Part shown: piece after piece, positions 44,814 through 57,214 of the stretch
Layout of the letters: the number at the start of each line of letters is the position of its first letter
How positions within the stretch are numbered: position 1 is the stretch's first letter
From: Cordia subcordata
Lineage: Eukaryota; Streptophyta; Magnoliopsida; Boraginales; Cordiaceae
Direction: 5' to 3'
Assembly: GCA_028554755.1 (NCBI GenBank)
Contig: JAPTOF010000017.1
Coordinates: 3,534,001 to 3,598,000 of the forward strand
DNA length: 64,000 nucleotides
Made by a program: the position numbers and the translations under genes
Notes under the pieces: model-generated
Database searches by the model: none
What the model was told of the DNA's origin: nothing
Seen by the model: only the letters and a program-made list of their open reading frames with translations

Positions 44814-45770
44814 ATGTCAACTAAAGACACTAATGTTCGTGTGACCGGACAGGATGGATCCAGAAATAATGCAACCCCAAACAATAAGGGTAGACCTTTG
44901 ATGGCAATGTCTTTAATTGGACAAATGCTTGGCCCAATTAGACCTGGTGAAAAACCAAAAAAATTCAATGGAAATGATTTTAAAAAGTGGCAACAAAAAA
45001 TGCTTTTTTATTTAACCACTTTTTGTTTGGCAAAGTTTTTGAAAGAAAATCCACCAGAGTTGGGTGAGAATCCGACAAGAGAAACATTTGCTGCAGTAGA
45101 TGCATGGAAGCATGTAGATTTCTTGTGTAAAAACTACATTCCTAATGGACTGGATAATACACTTTACAATGTGCATAGTCCAATGAAAACGGCCAAGGAG
45201 CTGTGGGACTCTTTAGAGAAAAAGTACAAGACTGAAGATGCCGGTACAAAGAAATATGTTGTGGGCAAATTCCTTGACTTCAAAATACCCGATTCCAAGA
45301 CCAATCTTTCCAAGTGGCTGCTTTGATTGAAAAGTTGCCTCCAGCATGGAAGGATTTCAAAAACGACTTGAAACATAAGCGCAAAGAGATGACGTTAGAA
45401 GACCTGATAGTGCGATTGAGAATTAAAGAAGACAATCGGACGTCTGAAATGAAGGCTAGTAAAAATTACATGGAATCAAAGACAAACGTAATAGAGCATG
45501 TCCTAACAATGAGAAGAGGAAGCATTCTGATCATTACCACAATGTTAGGAACAAAAGGAGGAAGTTCACTGGGAAGTGTTATGTGTGTGACAAGCCTGGA
45601 CACCGTGCCAACGATTGTCGCAAACGCAAGGGTCATGACAACACCAATAAAGGAAGGCATGCCCAAGCCACCGTAACAGAGGTTGATTATCTTATCAATG
45701 ACGTATCCAATTTGAACTTGGCAGCAGTAGTGTCAGAAGTAAACTTGGTTGGAAATTCTAAGCAATGGTA
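44814..45770 (+). pseudogene. Copia F gag, broken
   Basis: The likely start is the ATG at 44814 (MSTKDTNVRV). Residues such as KPKKFNGNDFKKWQQKMLFY and TAKELWDSLEKKYKTED are the copia gag domain. Near 45300 the sequence passes directly from DSKTN to FQVAALIEKLPPAW with a frame change, and it looks as though a stretch of the domain is missing. A basic segment is followed by a zinc knuckle CYVCDKPGHRANDC at about 45580-45620, intact but in another frame from the preceding part. A TAG at 45769 separates it from the protease. Confidence 0.88.
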
Positions 45771-45771
45771 G

Positions 45772-48700
45772 ATGGACACTGGGGCCACTCGACATGTTTG
45801 TTCAGACAAGAATATGTTTACCACATATCATCCTGCAACTGCTGAAGAGACAATATACATGGGAAACTCGTCGATGTGTAAGGTGCAAGGAATGGGTAAA
45901 GTTGTCCTAAAGATGACGTCCAGAAAAGAGTTGACTCTTAATAATGTGCTACATGTGCCAAATATCAAAAAGAACTTAGTGTCTGGGTCATTGTTGAGTA
46001 GGAATGGTTTTAAACTTGTCTTTGAGTCTGATAAATTTGTTCTTACTAAGAGTGGTGTCTATGTTGGGAAAGTGTACTTATATGATAGTCTGTTTAAACT
46101 TAATGTAATGACTACTGTACCCAAATCTGTACCAATTGTTAACACTATTAATAATAATGTTTCTTCTGCTTATGTGTTGGAATCTCCTAATTTGTGGCAT
46201 GATAGATTAAGACATGTTAATTTTAATTCAATGCATAAGCTTGTGACATTAGGTTTGCTACCAAATCTTGATTTTAACTCACATAGCAAATGTGAAGTGT
46301 GTTTAGGGTCAAAGTTAACAAGAACTTCTTTTAAATTTGTGGAAAGAAGTACTGAACCTTTAGAATTAATTCACAGTTATATCTGTGATTTGAAATTTGT
46401 GCAAACTAGAGGTGGTAAAAGATATTTCATAACTTTTATCGATGATTGCACACGATATTGTTACGTTTACTTACTCCGAAGTAAAAATAAAGCTTTGGAA
46501 GTATTTAAACAATATAAGAATGAGGTCAAAAATCAACTAAGTAGGAGAATCAAAGTGTTAAGAAGTAATAAAGGAGGAGAATTTGCATTTTCTTTCCAGG
46601 AGTACTGTGCATAATATGGAATTGTTCATCAAACTACAACTCCTTATTCACCTGAACAAAATGGTGTTGCTGAATGCAAAAATCGCACTTTGAAGGAGAT
46701 GATGAATGCTTTATTGATTAATTCAGGGTTACCTCGGAACATGTGAGGGGAAGCTATTCTAACTGCGAATTGCATACTCAATAGGCTACCTCACAAAAGA
46801 TTGAGAAAGACTCCATATGAATTATGGAAGAACCGACCCCCTTCTTTCCATCACTTAAGAGTATGGGGGTGTCTTGCAAAAAAGGAGTTCCATTCCCTAA
46901 AATAATCAAGATTGGACCAAAGACTATTGATGGTATTTTCATTGGATATGCAGACAATAGTTCTACATATCGGTTTCTTATGCATAAATCTAATATTCCT
47001 GACATTCATGCCAATATCATTATAGAGTCAAGGATTGCATATTTCTTTGAAGAAATATTTCCTTATAAGAAGGTACAAGAACAAATCACTTTAAAAAGAT
47101 CTCATGATGCCTTTAGTAATCATGAAGATAGAAAAGATCAAGGAAATAAACCAAGGCGTAGTAAGAGAGCGAAAACATCTAAATCTTTTGGTCCAGATTT
47201 TCTAACATATTTGTTGAAAAATGAGCCTCGTACATTTAGTGAAGCAATGTCTACTCCAAAATCTTCATATTGGAGAGAGGCAGTTAACAATGAAATCGAA
47301 TCCGTCATGCAAAATCATACTTGGGAACTAGTAGATCTTTCTCCTGGAAATAAACCTCTAGGATGCAAATGGATTTTTAAGAGGAAGCTAAAAGTCGATG
47401 GATCGATTGACAAATACAAGGCTAGACTTGTAGTTAAAGGGTACAAGCAAAAAAAAGGCCTTGATTATTTTGACACCTATTCACCAGTAACCAGAATTAC
47501 ATCCATTCAAATGCTAATAGCCATTACTGCTATATACAACCTAGAGATACATCAAATGGATGTGAAGACATCCTTCTTAAATGGTGACTTAGATGAAGAA
47601 ATCTATATGGAACAACCTAAAGGGTTTGTGGCCCCAAAATAAGAAAAGAAGGTGTGTAAGCTTGTAAGATTGTTACATGGATTAAAACAAGCTCTGAAAC
47701 AATGGCATGAGAAATTTGATAAAACCATGATTTCAAATAGCTTTAGAATTAACGAATATGACAAATGTGTATACACAAAGAGTGATGAAAAAAGATATGT
47801 CATTGTTTGTCTTTATGTCGATGATATGCTTATCTTTGGGAGCAATATTGATGTCGTTAAGGCTACCAAAAAGTTATTAACTAGTAAATTTGATATGAAA
47901 GATTTAGGTACGACAGATGTTATCTTAGGGATTAAAATCTCTAGAACATCTAAAGGACTGGTATTATCTCAATCTCATTTTATTGAGAAAATACTTAATA
48001 CATTCATAGCAAATGACAATGGTGTAGCGAAGACACCTTTTGATGTAAGTCTTGCATTATCAAAAAATACCGGTGAAGGAATATCTCAATTAGAGTACTC
48101 GCGCATCATAGGAAGTCTAATGTACATGATGAATTGTACAAGACCAGATATCGCGTATGCAGTTAACAAACTAAGCCGATATACTAGCAATCCAGGACAT
48201 AACCACTTGAAAGGTTTAATAAGATTTCTAAGGTTTTTAAAATACACAAAGAACTATGGGCTGCATTATACTAGATATCCTACTGTACTAGAAAGGTATA
48301 GTGATGCAAATTGGATATCTAATACTAATGATTCAAAATCCACGAGTTGATATGTCTTTACTTTGGGAGGAGTAGCTATATCATGGAAATCCTCTAAACA
48401 AACGTGTATAGCAAGATCCACAATGGAATCTGAATTCATAGCTTTAGATAAAGCTGAAGAGGAAGCTGAGTGGCTTCATCATTTTCTAGAGGATATTCCA
48501 AATTGTCCAAAACCTGTGCCAGCAATATGCATACATTGTGATAGTTAATTTGCAATTGGAAGGGCACAAAATAGTATGTATAATGGTAAGTCTAGAGATA
48601 TACATCGTAGGCACAATACCGTCAGACAATTGCTCTCTAGTGGAGTTATCTCTATTAACTATGTCAAGTCACAAGATAACATTGCGGATCCGCTTACAAA

Positions 48701-48776
48701 AGGTTTAACTAGAGAGCAAGTTGATAAATTATCGAGGGGAATGGGTTTGAAACCTACATTTAATGAGTTGCCATAA
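45772..48776 (+). pseudogene. Copia F pol, nearly complete but with stops
   Basis: The protease site MDTGATRHVC is intact (45772). GAG-pre-integrase (LWHDRLRHVN) and integrase (46340-46900) follow. The second catalytic Asp appears as Asn (LRSNKGGEF), while the Glu (VAECKNR) remains. RT is at 47230-48200, with HQMDVKTSFLNGDL and the active site [10 protein letters not shown]. RNase H is at 48290-48776 ([25 protein letters not shown]). Stops occur at 46612, 46744, 47640, 48348 and 48546. Most of the frame between them is open, so decay is modest. Confidence 0.92.
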
Positions 48777-49343
48777 TGGGAACCCTACCTAGTTGACTGG
48801 AGATCCTAAGATCTAGGTTCAAAGGGAAAACCAAATTATGTAACTGCAACTCGGTCCAAAGCATTGTAGGGGTTTAGTCCTCTACCTATTCCAATGACAA
48901 GTAGACAATGCTACCTGTAAAAGTTTAGGTTAAGTAAGCTTTTAATGACTCTTATATCTTGGAAAGCCAAGTGGAGGTCCAATAGGAGCCTCTTAATAAG
49001 AAGTAACCTATGTGAGTAAAGAGTGGGGCCGCTCTTATGAGATTTTCTAAGGTTGAATTCTCTAGAGTACTCATGAAAAAACCAGGAGTTGTTTAGGGCC
49101 ATATGAACACAACTGAGAACCAAATAATGTCTAGATTGATACTGTATAAGTTCTATTGTCTTGATTTACACGAAAGCTGAACAGTTCAAGACATCGCGTT
49201 CACTGTCTAGCAAGTAAATTCGATAGTTCATCACTAGGGAAAGTTCAAAGCCAAAAGCTATCTATCTTGATGTAGTATCTTTCTAATTGAACTCTCTCTA
49301 GGTGTCAGCATTTCATCTACATTTTGATATGCCAATTCTCATT
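48777..49343 (+). other. 3' untranslated region of copia F
   Basis: Non-coding sequence between the pol end and the purine tract. No feature is recognised. Confidence 0.7.
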
Positions 49344-49355
49344 CATGTGGGGGAT

Positions 49356-50017
49356 TGTTAATAAATTGAGTCTAATTTTAAATTGACTCAGATAAATGTT
49401 GAATGAGATATTGAGATAATGTTTGGAAAGATATATTATATTTCAAAAATTAAATTATAACAGAATTTAATTTAATTTTTACAATTAAATTCTAAGGATG
49501 CAAATCTTTCCAAACTAAGAGTTATGACCTTACAAATTAAGAGTTATAACTTTTCTAGACTAAAGGACACATCCCTTAGCATGAAGAGTTGGCATAGCTT
49601 TTCCGATTAGGCATCTTGTTGTCTATAAATAGCACGCAAGTCATTTTGCAAAATTATCTTTTCTCTACATTCATATTTACATACTAAAATTAGAGCATTA
49701 AAGTTTTCTTGAAAGAGAGAGTTAGCATTATTTTGGTTCGCCTTTTCTACAATTTGGAGTGCTACTATTGTAAAAATATTGTCGTTGAATCCTGGGAGAC
49801 AGTCGCCTTTATCTCTTAGCACCGTAGCAGGGCGATAAGGTCTTAAGGAAACTGAAGAAATTCAGGCCTAGGCATTTCCTTTTTAAGTTATTTGCTTGTG
49901 TCTTTAAAGTTTGTAAGTATTATATTATGTTTTAGTTGTATTCTCAATTTCCTTAAATTTTTTATAATCGTTGATTTTTGCACAAATTCATTGCATTTGG
50001 TGCTTTACTTTCTAACA
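49356..50017 (+). repeat. 3' LTR of copia F
   Basis: The LTR is 662 bp, with the TATA box at 49624-49631. It is preceded by the purine tract catgtgggggat (49344-49355). Confidence 0.95.
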
Positions 50018-50179
50018 ACAGAAACTAAGAGGTGATAAATCTCTAGACTTCACAAGGTGCCAATCCTCATACTACAATTATCCAGTGCTATACCTTAGCC
50101 ATCCCAAAACACACACACACACATATATATATAGAGAGAGAGAGAGAGGGAGATTTAGGTACATAAAAATTAAAAAAAA

Positions 50180-50955
50180 TAGTGATGTCAATGGGGCGAG
50201 GTTCACGAACCCCTACTATGCACTTGGTATTTTTCCACCTGCCCCTACCCCGCCCCTAAACTTGTACCAGAGTTTTCTCCCGACAACCATCCCCGCCCCT
50301 ACCAGTGTTTTTTACACCATACCCCTACCTATAGGGCACATGTTAATAAAAAGTCAAAGAGGTGATAGCACCGAGACAAAACATCTACTTGTTAAGCCCC
50401 TACCTATCAAGTGAAATCCGTACTTTTTAATTAGATAAAAATAAATTAAAAAAAACATAAATCATGCACCAAACCTTAACACATCAAATTCAAACTCTAA
50501 TACTTAAAATTCAACATAATTTTACAACAATAACACATTAAATCCAAACTTACTCCAAATCATAATTATTAAACATAACATATAATATACATGCATATAC
50601 ATATATATACATATACATATACATGTACATATATATACATATACATATACATATACATATGCATATACATATACATATACATACATATATATATATATGT
50701 ATATATATACACATACATATACATATACATACATATATATATACATACATATAATGTATATGTACATACATATACATATACATATATATATATAGTTTAA
50801 AAATATATACCGAGGCGGGGCAGGATCGGGGTCGGGATCAGTGCACAAAGAAAAAACACCACCCAGCGCCGCCCCAAGTGTTTTTTTGCAAAAACCATGC
50901 CCCTATCCCACCGGTGTGCGGGGTAGGGCGAGGCGGGCTACCATTGACATCCCTA
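50180..50955. mobile_element. hAT-type non-autonomous element with TA-rich core
   Basis: The ends are inverted repeats: TAGTGATGTCAATGG at the left and, in reverse complement, TAGGGATGTCAATGG at the right (one mismatch in 15). They are followed by GC-rich inner inverted sequence (GGGCGAGG type). The flanks, aaaaaaaa (50172-50179) and aagaaaaa (50956-50963), fit an 8-bp duplication with one change, but the A run makes this weak. The centre (50583-50795) is a long CATATA/TA microsatellite. The element has no transposase. Confidence 0.7.
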
Positions 50956-51059
50956 AAGAAAAACATGCCTTTGGATGGTGGGGTGCACGTGGTAAGATAC
51001 GAGTGGGAGGTGCACGTGGTAGCAGTGCTTTGTCGGTGGTAGCTTTGCCGGGGAAGAAA

Positions 51060-51640
51060 TGACGAGACGATAGATGTGGGGAAAGAGAGAAAAGGTATAA
51101 GTGGATAAAGTGATGTGTATATTATTTGACCAAAAAAAAGTTGTGTATATTAATTTTTATTTAAATCTTGTTCTAAAACATATTGATCTAACTATTAAAA
51201 AATTTGACCTAATTCAACGGATAAAAATAAATTTCAAATGGGTTTATGAAAATATGCATATTTTTGTCAGTTATTAAGAAAAAAATTATTTTTTTACCAT
51301 TGATATAATTTTGAATATGTTATATATAAAATTGAAAAAGCTAATATTTAAATATTCATAATATATTATGTATAAAAAATTATTATTTTATTTTTTAATT
51401 AATTAAAGACTTGATATTAAGAAATAATCATATGTGAAAAATGTACAAATTAAAAAATTGAAAATTAAAAAGTAAAGAACTAAAAATTCAAAATTTTAAA
51501 ATGTAAAAATATTATCTTGATAAGTTTAAAATAAAATTTAAAAAATCAAAACAATAAAATTTTAAAATGTAAAAATATTAACTTGATAAATTAAAAATAA
51601 ATTTTAAAAATCAAAACAATAAAAGGGAAAAAAACTAACA
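51060..51640. other. AT-rich stretch with tandem duplication
   Basis: No gene is seen. A segment of about 70 bases containing 'aaaatgtaaaaatatta' and 'aaaatcaaaacaataaaa' is present twice (about 51488-51625). Confidence 0.6.
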
Positions 51641-52479
51641 ACTAAAATCCATCGCCAATCTGCCACAAATTATTTATCCATGGTTATTCTGTAGCCAATC
51701 AGTGATGGAATTACGCCGGCATAAGAAGATAAAAATAAATTTTTTACCTAAATCAACATTAATTCATTAGTTTTTGTTATATACTTAATTTCAAGTCTTA
51801 ATCTTGCATAAAATAATAGATTTTCACATTATAATTACTTGAAATAGCCTTCTGAAGTTTTCTATCCAATCAATGTTTTAATAATATTTGGTTTTCACAT
51901 GATGTAATTATTTTCACAAAACATAAACATCCATATCCTTAAAATTGATTTCATTAAAAAAATATATATAAGATTTATAGTTCATTAGCAATTTTAGTGA
52001 ATATTTCCGTCATCAACCCGTTGCCGATTGGTGACGAAATTCATCAGACGTCACCATTCTACAGTCATGCTAGTTCTAACTTGACAACGAATTGGCTACG
52101 GACAGGAAGTTGGCGACGGAATAGCAACAAAATTTAATTCCTTGTACTACACGTCACCTTTTTGTCACTACGTCGTCGCCAGTTTGGCAACTGATTGGCA
52201 ATGGAAATGCATTGGCGATAGATTAATGACAGATTTTCCTTGTTTTCAATAACCACATTTTTTTCGTCACTTTTCTGTCGCCAATTGGCGACGAAATTCT
52301 GCAGTTGCCACATTTTTGCGACGGATCGACTATGGAGCTGATGATTGGCGATGGATTGACAACGAAACTTTCTTCTTTTTAGTTTATCGTTGCTATGTTG
52401 TCACTATTCCATCGCCAATTGACTACGAATTTTTTCCATTTCCATTTTTCCGTCGCCTACAACAATTTTTCTTGTAGTG
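51640..52479. mobile_element. CACTA (En/Spm) transposon remnant, right end
   Basis: The right end is TTTTTCTTGTAGTG (52466-52479), the reverse complement of the plant CACTA terminus CACTACAAGAAAAA. From about 52010 inward there are many subterminal repeats of the type GGCGACGGA and CCGTCGCCAA. The matching left terminus is not found. The left limit is a guess based on the first such motif near 51645. No transposase is encoded. Confidence 0.65.
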
Positions 52480-52486
52480 TGATAAT

Positions 52487-52948
52487 ATGAACAATCACAG
52501 CACAAGGGTGTTAAATGAGTTAGGAGCAGGGAATGATTTCGGAGCTAAGCACGCTATAGCTGGTACTCTCAAGCTATCTATTCTCCTTACACTTTCTATG
52601 GATTTGGGCATAGTTTTGGCCGTGATGTTTGGGCTAGCTTCTTCAGTTGCAGCCTTACCATAATAGACACTTATACGTCAATTGTATCCTTTCTTGTGCT
52701 CTCCATGTTATTTGATGTCTTCCAAGAAGTTTTATCAGGTTTGTTAAATTATCTTTGAGCCTTCTGCAATTCTGAGAATTTTTAGTTTCTTCTCCTCAAT
52801 AAGAGTAAACTTGATATTAAGGGTGGCAAAAGGATGTGGTTGGCAACATTTGGCTTTCTACATCAATTTGGCAACATTCTATTTAATTGGCATGAAAATT
52901 GCAATGCTTCTTGCTTTTAAGTTGAAGTTATATGCCAAGGCAAATTAA
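52487..52948 (+). pseudogene. MATE/DTX efflux transporter fragment
   Basis: MATE (DETOXIFICATION) proteins are membrane antiporters that export organic compounds. The sequence reads STRVLNELGAGNDFGA, the conserved family block, followed by hydrophobic residues ending in two stops at 52661-52666. In a shifted frame VSFLVLSMLFDVFQEVLSG follows, then a GT donor (52739) and an AG acceptor (52821). [20 protein letters not shown] and [12 protein letters not shown] complete it to 52948. The joined reading phase is off by one base at the intron. The N-terminal two thirds and the last helices are missing. The CACTA end lies directly upstream. Confidence 0.8.
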
Positions 52949-53005
52949 ACCTCATTCCTTTAAAAGATATCCTTGTGCAATTATAATGGCTAATGTGATT
53001 ATGGA

Positions 53006-53331
53006 TCCATTTGTTTTGCGGGAAAACATTTTGGCATTTTCTGATGTTTGGTTGCTGAAAAAGAAAAAGTCAACGGAAAATTTTTTCGACCAAATGGAAA
53101 ATAAGGTGATTTATCACGCTCTTATCAAATCTCTTCCCCCTGCCCTATGCCTCCCCTCACCATACCACTACCACCCTCTCCCACACCTCCTCCAACACAC
53201 ATGCATACATTTTCTAGTGTTATTAAAAATATTTTCCAATTAATTTTAATTGTGACAGCCAAACAGCAGAAAAAATTTTTTAGGAAAATATTTTCCGAAA
53301 CAAGTTATGTTCTGCGAAACAAACGAAGCCT
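53006..53331. mobile_element. MITE-like inverted-repeat element
   Basis: The left end, tttgttttgcgggaaaacat (from 53010), and the reverse complement of the right end, gtttgtttcgcagaacataa (ending near 53327), form an imperfect inverted repeat of about 20 bases, with further 'gaaaatattttcc' type sequence inside. It lies just past the MATE fragment. A target duplication is not clear. Confidence 0.5.
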
Positions 53332-54030
53332 AAGAAAATATATGTGTTTCTTCTCCTATTTTTTTTTAAATTTTTTTGGCATGGTTAGGGCTTGTGGATG
53401 GGCTTAGTTTGTAGCCTATTTTTCCAGTCTAGTAGTCTATTGTTGTTGACATTAGGTACAAAATGGGCAAGAATAGATCTCTCCACTAATAGCAATGACC
53501 AAATTCAAGTTTTGGTATGAGCTGCATAAAGCTAAAGAGCTCTGTACATGCGTCACCTGTTGAAGGTGAAAAAAAAAAAAAGGGAAAAAACAAGGGCACG
53601 TTTGAAAAGTCATTGATGAATGCAAAAAAAAGAACATCAAGTGAGACTATGAGAAAGAAAATGTTTCTATGATGTGAATTTTTTTAAGGGTATGAAATTA
53701 CCATCAGTTTTGGATTCAACTCTTCAATTTGAGCACTTGTATCATGACTTCTTTTTTGATCCTTCATTACAAGGTTTATGAGTTATTAAGAGAAAATTTG
53801 GTTGCGTTTATTAACTACTTATAAAAATATTTCATAAAATATAAGAGACACCTAACATTTTATTTGTCTACTTAATTAAGAATAGTCAAACAATCTTTAA
53901 CAAACAATAAATAGTTTCCAAAGTCCTTGCTATAAGCAAAAATTCATCCCACAAACACCTTTTCTTTTCAAAGAAGGCAACGCCTGGTTAAAGTAAAACT
54001 ATTAAACAAGAAAAGACTCTATAGAATTAT
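53332..54030. other. Unassigned AT-rich sequence
   Basis: No gene or clear repeat structure is recognised. Confidence 0.5.
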
Positions 54031-55290
54031 TTAGCAGCATGTCACCTTAATTAGGGCGCCTGGCATATATTTATAAGAATAGGTGATGTGCAAGGTTACA
54101 AAATTGTATTTTACAAGGTATGTGCAAATATACATAACAACATACTCTAATATCCCCCCATCTGAGTAGGAAGGTAACAAATGCACGTGAAGATTGGCCA
54201 TGAGGTCTTGAAGTCTTCTAGATGCCAAGGCCTTTGCAAAAATATTAGTAAGCTATGAACTCACAGGGATTTATTTAACAACAACACATCTTCAGTAATC
54301 TTTTCACGAATAAAATGGAAGTCTATCTGAACATAGTTGGTGTGTGCATAGAGAACTGGATTTGAGAGACATGAGTAATAGAGAAGTTATCACAGAATAA
54401 AACAACTGGAGATGATAGGACAACATGTAAATAACATAATAGTTGTCAAACCCAATAAGTCTCTGCTAGAGCATAAGCCTCTGCTTAGTACCCTACCTCT
54501 ATACTAGACGAGACACCACAGGCTGCTTGTTGGACTGTCAGGAAATAAGCGAAGAACCAACGAAGAAGGCATATCCAGTGGTGTATTTTTGACTATTAGG
54601 ACAACTTGCCCAATTAGCATCTGCATAGGCTACAAGAGCAAGTTGCATCGTTCCATGTAAGGTAATACCTTCCCCACTGTACCTTTCAAGTATTTGAAAA
54701 TTCACTTGACATGCTGCAAGATGCATGAGGAGCATGCATATATTGACTAATCAAATTAACCACAACGGCAATATCAAGCCGAGTCAAAGTCAGATACTAT
54801 AAACCTCTACCCATACTCCTAAATTCTGTTAGATCTGCTAATAATTCACCATCATGCAAGGAGAGCAGAGACTTGGAAGGAAACGGTGTTTTAATAGGTC
54901 GATGGCATGCATGGAAACTTTTAACAAAAGATCCTGGGCATATTTTGTTTGACTAAGAAACAAGGAATTAAAGTACTGCTTTACCTATATGCCCAGAAAC
55001 TAGTGGAGACCACATAAATCCTTCATGGCAAGTATTCAGAGTACGGATAGAATTAATAAATCAATGATGGAGAGCTGCAAGCTAGGATAATGTCATCAAC
55101 ATAAAGCAATAAGACAAGCAATTGCAATATGAGGAGTGAGAGATAAAGATAGAATTATTAGTAGAACTACAGCGAAAACCATGAGCAAGCAACATAGAAC
55201 TACAACAATGAAACCATGCACCAAGGGCCTATTTTAAGCCATAGAGGGCTTTTTGTAATTTACACATAATTTGGGCACTGGGGATCAACA
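54031..55290 (-). pseudogene. Copia pol relic (RT, RNase H, LTR start), minus strand
   Basis: The minus-strand reading includes the RT site LLYVDDIILA (near 55079-55105). A YLTLTRLDIAVVVNLISQYM block follows near 54800, and RNase H with VAYADANWASCPNSQ and TTGYAFFVGSSLIS at 54538-54640. Past RNase H there is a purine tract (rc of 54154-54160) and a probable LTR start TATTAGAGTATG at about 54156, with a TATA-like ttataaatata near 54065-54078. Stops and frame changes are frequent, so it is a dead relic of a copia lineage different from A-F. Confidence 0.75.
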
Positions 55291-55439
55291 AAACCTGGGG
55301 TTATTTAAAGGCTACAATTCATTATGGTTTGATGTTGTGCAGGTCTCCCAATTTAAATCTTTTGGCTTATGATTAAGCTGCAGATAATGATGATTTCACA
55401 TCCACTTATGCCTACATTATTTTTTCCAAGTGCTAATCC

Positions 55440-55800
55440 AATAACTTGTGCTCTAAAAAATAGAGGACAACTACACAATAATCCACTAAGGCAAAATGCA
55501 GGTTAATTGCCTCTACCATTACAAAGAGTTGTGCTGGCTTACGAATTTGCTGCTTGAAATGCATATTGATCAATCACAGCTACTAAAATTATTATGTGAT
55601 AATATTGGAGCTACCTTTTTGCACCATAATCCAGTATTCCATTCGAGAATGAAATAGTTAGTATTAGATTACATTTTATGCAAGAAAAGTTTCCATTGGG
55701 CCTTTGGTGTTGCTCATGTTTCATCCACAAATCAGCTTGCAGATGCATTGACCAAGGCTTCGTCAAAATCTCATTTTGAACCTATACAGTCAAGATTGGT
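55440..55800 (+). pseudogene. Copia RNase H relic, plus strand
   Basis: The plus-strand reading LLCDNIGATFLHHNPVFHS, a stop after SRMK, then FGVAHVSSTNQLADALTKAS (55580-55760) is the C-terminal part of a copia RNase H. It points away from the minus-strand relic to its left. A likely 3' non-coding or LTR segment follows to about 55990. Confidence 0.7.
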
Positions 55801-55992
55801 GTTGTTTATTGCTCTACCATCCTGCGAGGGCATAAAGAGAGTCGTACAAGAAAGCTCTATCCTCATGACTCCTCTTATCAAGCTTATCATTTGTTGTTGC
55901 CTAGATAGGTAAGCATTGATGTTACCTCTGTAATCCTTATCAATGCATAGTGCTGTGTATTTATGTATCAGTTGTAAACCAGAGGAATACAA

Positions 55993-56762
55993 GTTTTCAC
56001 ATCATGATACATTTTCTCCATTAAAGAGAACGATTATTCAATTGTATTAGGTAGAAAACTCTCAAATATGGTTCTAAGGGAAGAATTAACCACCTATTCC
56101 GACCGAGAAGAATAAGCCATTTGACATGAAGACTCTAATAGAATTATGCCAACCTCAACCACTAAAGCCATAAGACCCCATTCCAACATATTAAAAATTG
56201 GTTCAGTAAAGTCCAAACAAGAATCATAACAAAAGATAAGTAGAACTTGACCCATTGGTTATGAAGAACCAAGAATCAAAGTTATAATTTGATGGAATGA
56301 TGACCCCGTAGCTGAATGAACTAAGAACCAATACTATAAAGTGAATGATGTCAAAAATCCACTTGAATACTGGAGAAAACACCAAAGAACAACAAGAGAA
56401 TAATTATGTCACTTAAAGTTATGAAAAAAAAAAAACTAGTTGTTTTACAAAGGCTACAAGCAGCCCTTATAGAGGCAACCTAATTAAAAAGGAATTAAAC
56501 ATAAATGAAACATTAAAACCCTAATTATAGAATAACCCAAACAACTTAAAGTTTAATAAAGCATTTGCTAATCACATGTCTTTAAAAGAAAATAGAACCT
56601 AAGGCTGAACCTAATACAATTAAGCATTTTTAAACTTGAGCTTGAAGTAAGATAATGACTTTTAGCTCCCTTTCTAAGCCTATGTGTGTGTTCCCCTTGA
56701 ATTCTTTTTCAAATTGATTCATAATAAAACCTTGAAAAGATTTGTGAAGAAGCTCCGCATCA
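55993..56762. other. Unassigned sequence
   Basis: No gene is recognised. It may include degraded LTR sequence of the neighbouring copia relic. Confidence 0.45.
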
Positions 56763-56763
56763 G

Positions 56764-56879
56764 TGAGTGTTTGGCAATGCTTATTTAGGCACTTATAAGC
56801 ACTTAAAATCAAAAAATAAATTTCTCACTAATTATTTGTTTGGGTGCTTATTCTAAACAAGCCCTACCAAACACCCTCT
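56764..56879. mobile_element. Small MITE-like inverted repeat
   Basis: The left end, gagtgtttggcaatgcttatttag, pairs with the right end, whose reverse complement is gagggtgtttggtagggcttgtttag. The unit is about 115 bases. No target duplication is visible. Confidence 0.5.
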
Positions 56880-57214
56880 AAAGTTAGTAGAGATAACATA
56901 GTCAATGACCACCGTAAACACGTCAAAGTTTTCACATGCTTTGGTGATATTGTTTGGTACTTATGAATCACCCTTTTTGTTTACTCTTTGCACGCAATAC
57001 AGTCTTTTAAATTCCAAAGTTGTGAGTTAGACATTTCTTTGTGAGAACTCTTTTACGGTTCACAAAATTGATTCATTTCTAACTATTTAAGGACAACAGA
57101 CATGTGCGAACTTCTAACATTTGATTCCTACTTAGCACGCCCACTTATGTCAAATGCAAAAATGAAAATTATCCAGCATTCTTTGGAGCGTTACTCCCAT
57201 TGAATAAGAAGAGT

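Larger units (their letters stand above)
43766..50017 (+). mobile_element. Full-length copia element F
   Basis: This 6,252-bp element is flanked by a perfect duplication ACAGA (43761-43765 and 50018-50022). The LTRs (43766-44431 and 49356-50017) begin TGTTA and end TAACA. Gag-pol is on the plus strand with stops, a frameshift and an apparent internal gag deletion. It is a different copia lineage from A, B, C and D: short LTRs, different gag, and no initiator-Met site next to the LTR. Confidence 0.95.

Noticed and set aside
50522..50848. Open frames rich in Tyr, Ile and Met on both strands
   Set aside because: They are translations of the CATATA/TA microsatellite inside the hAT-type element.
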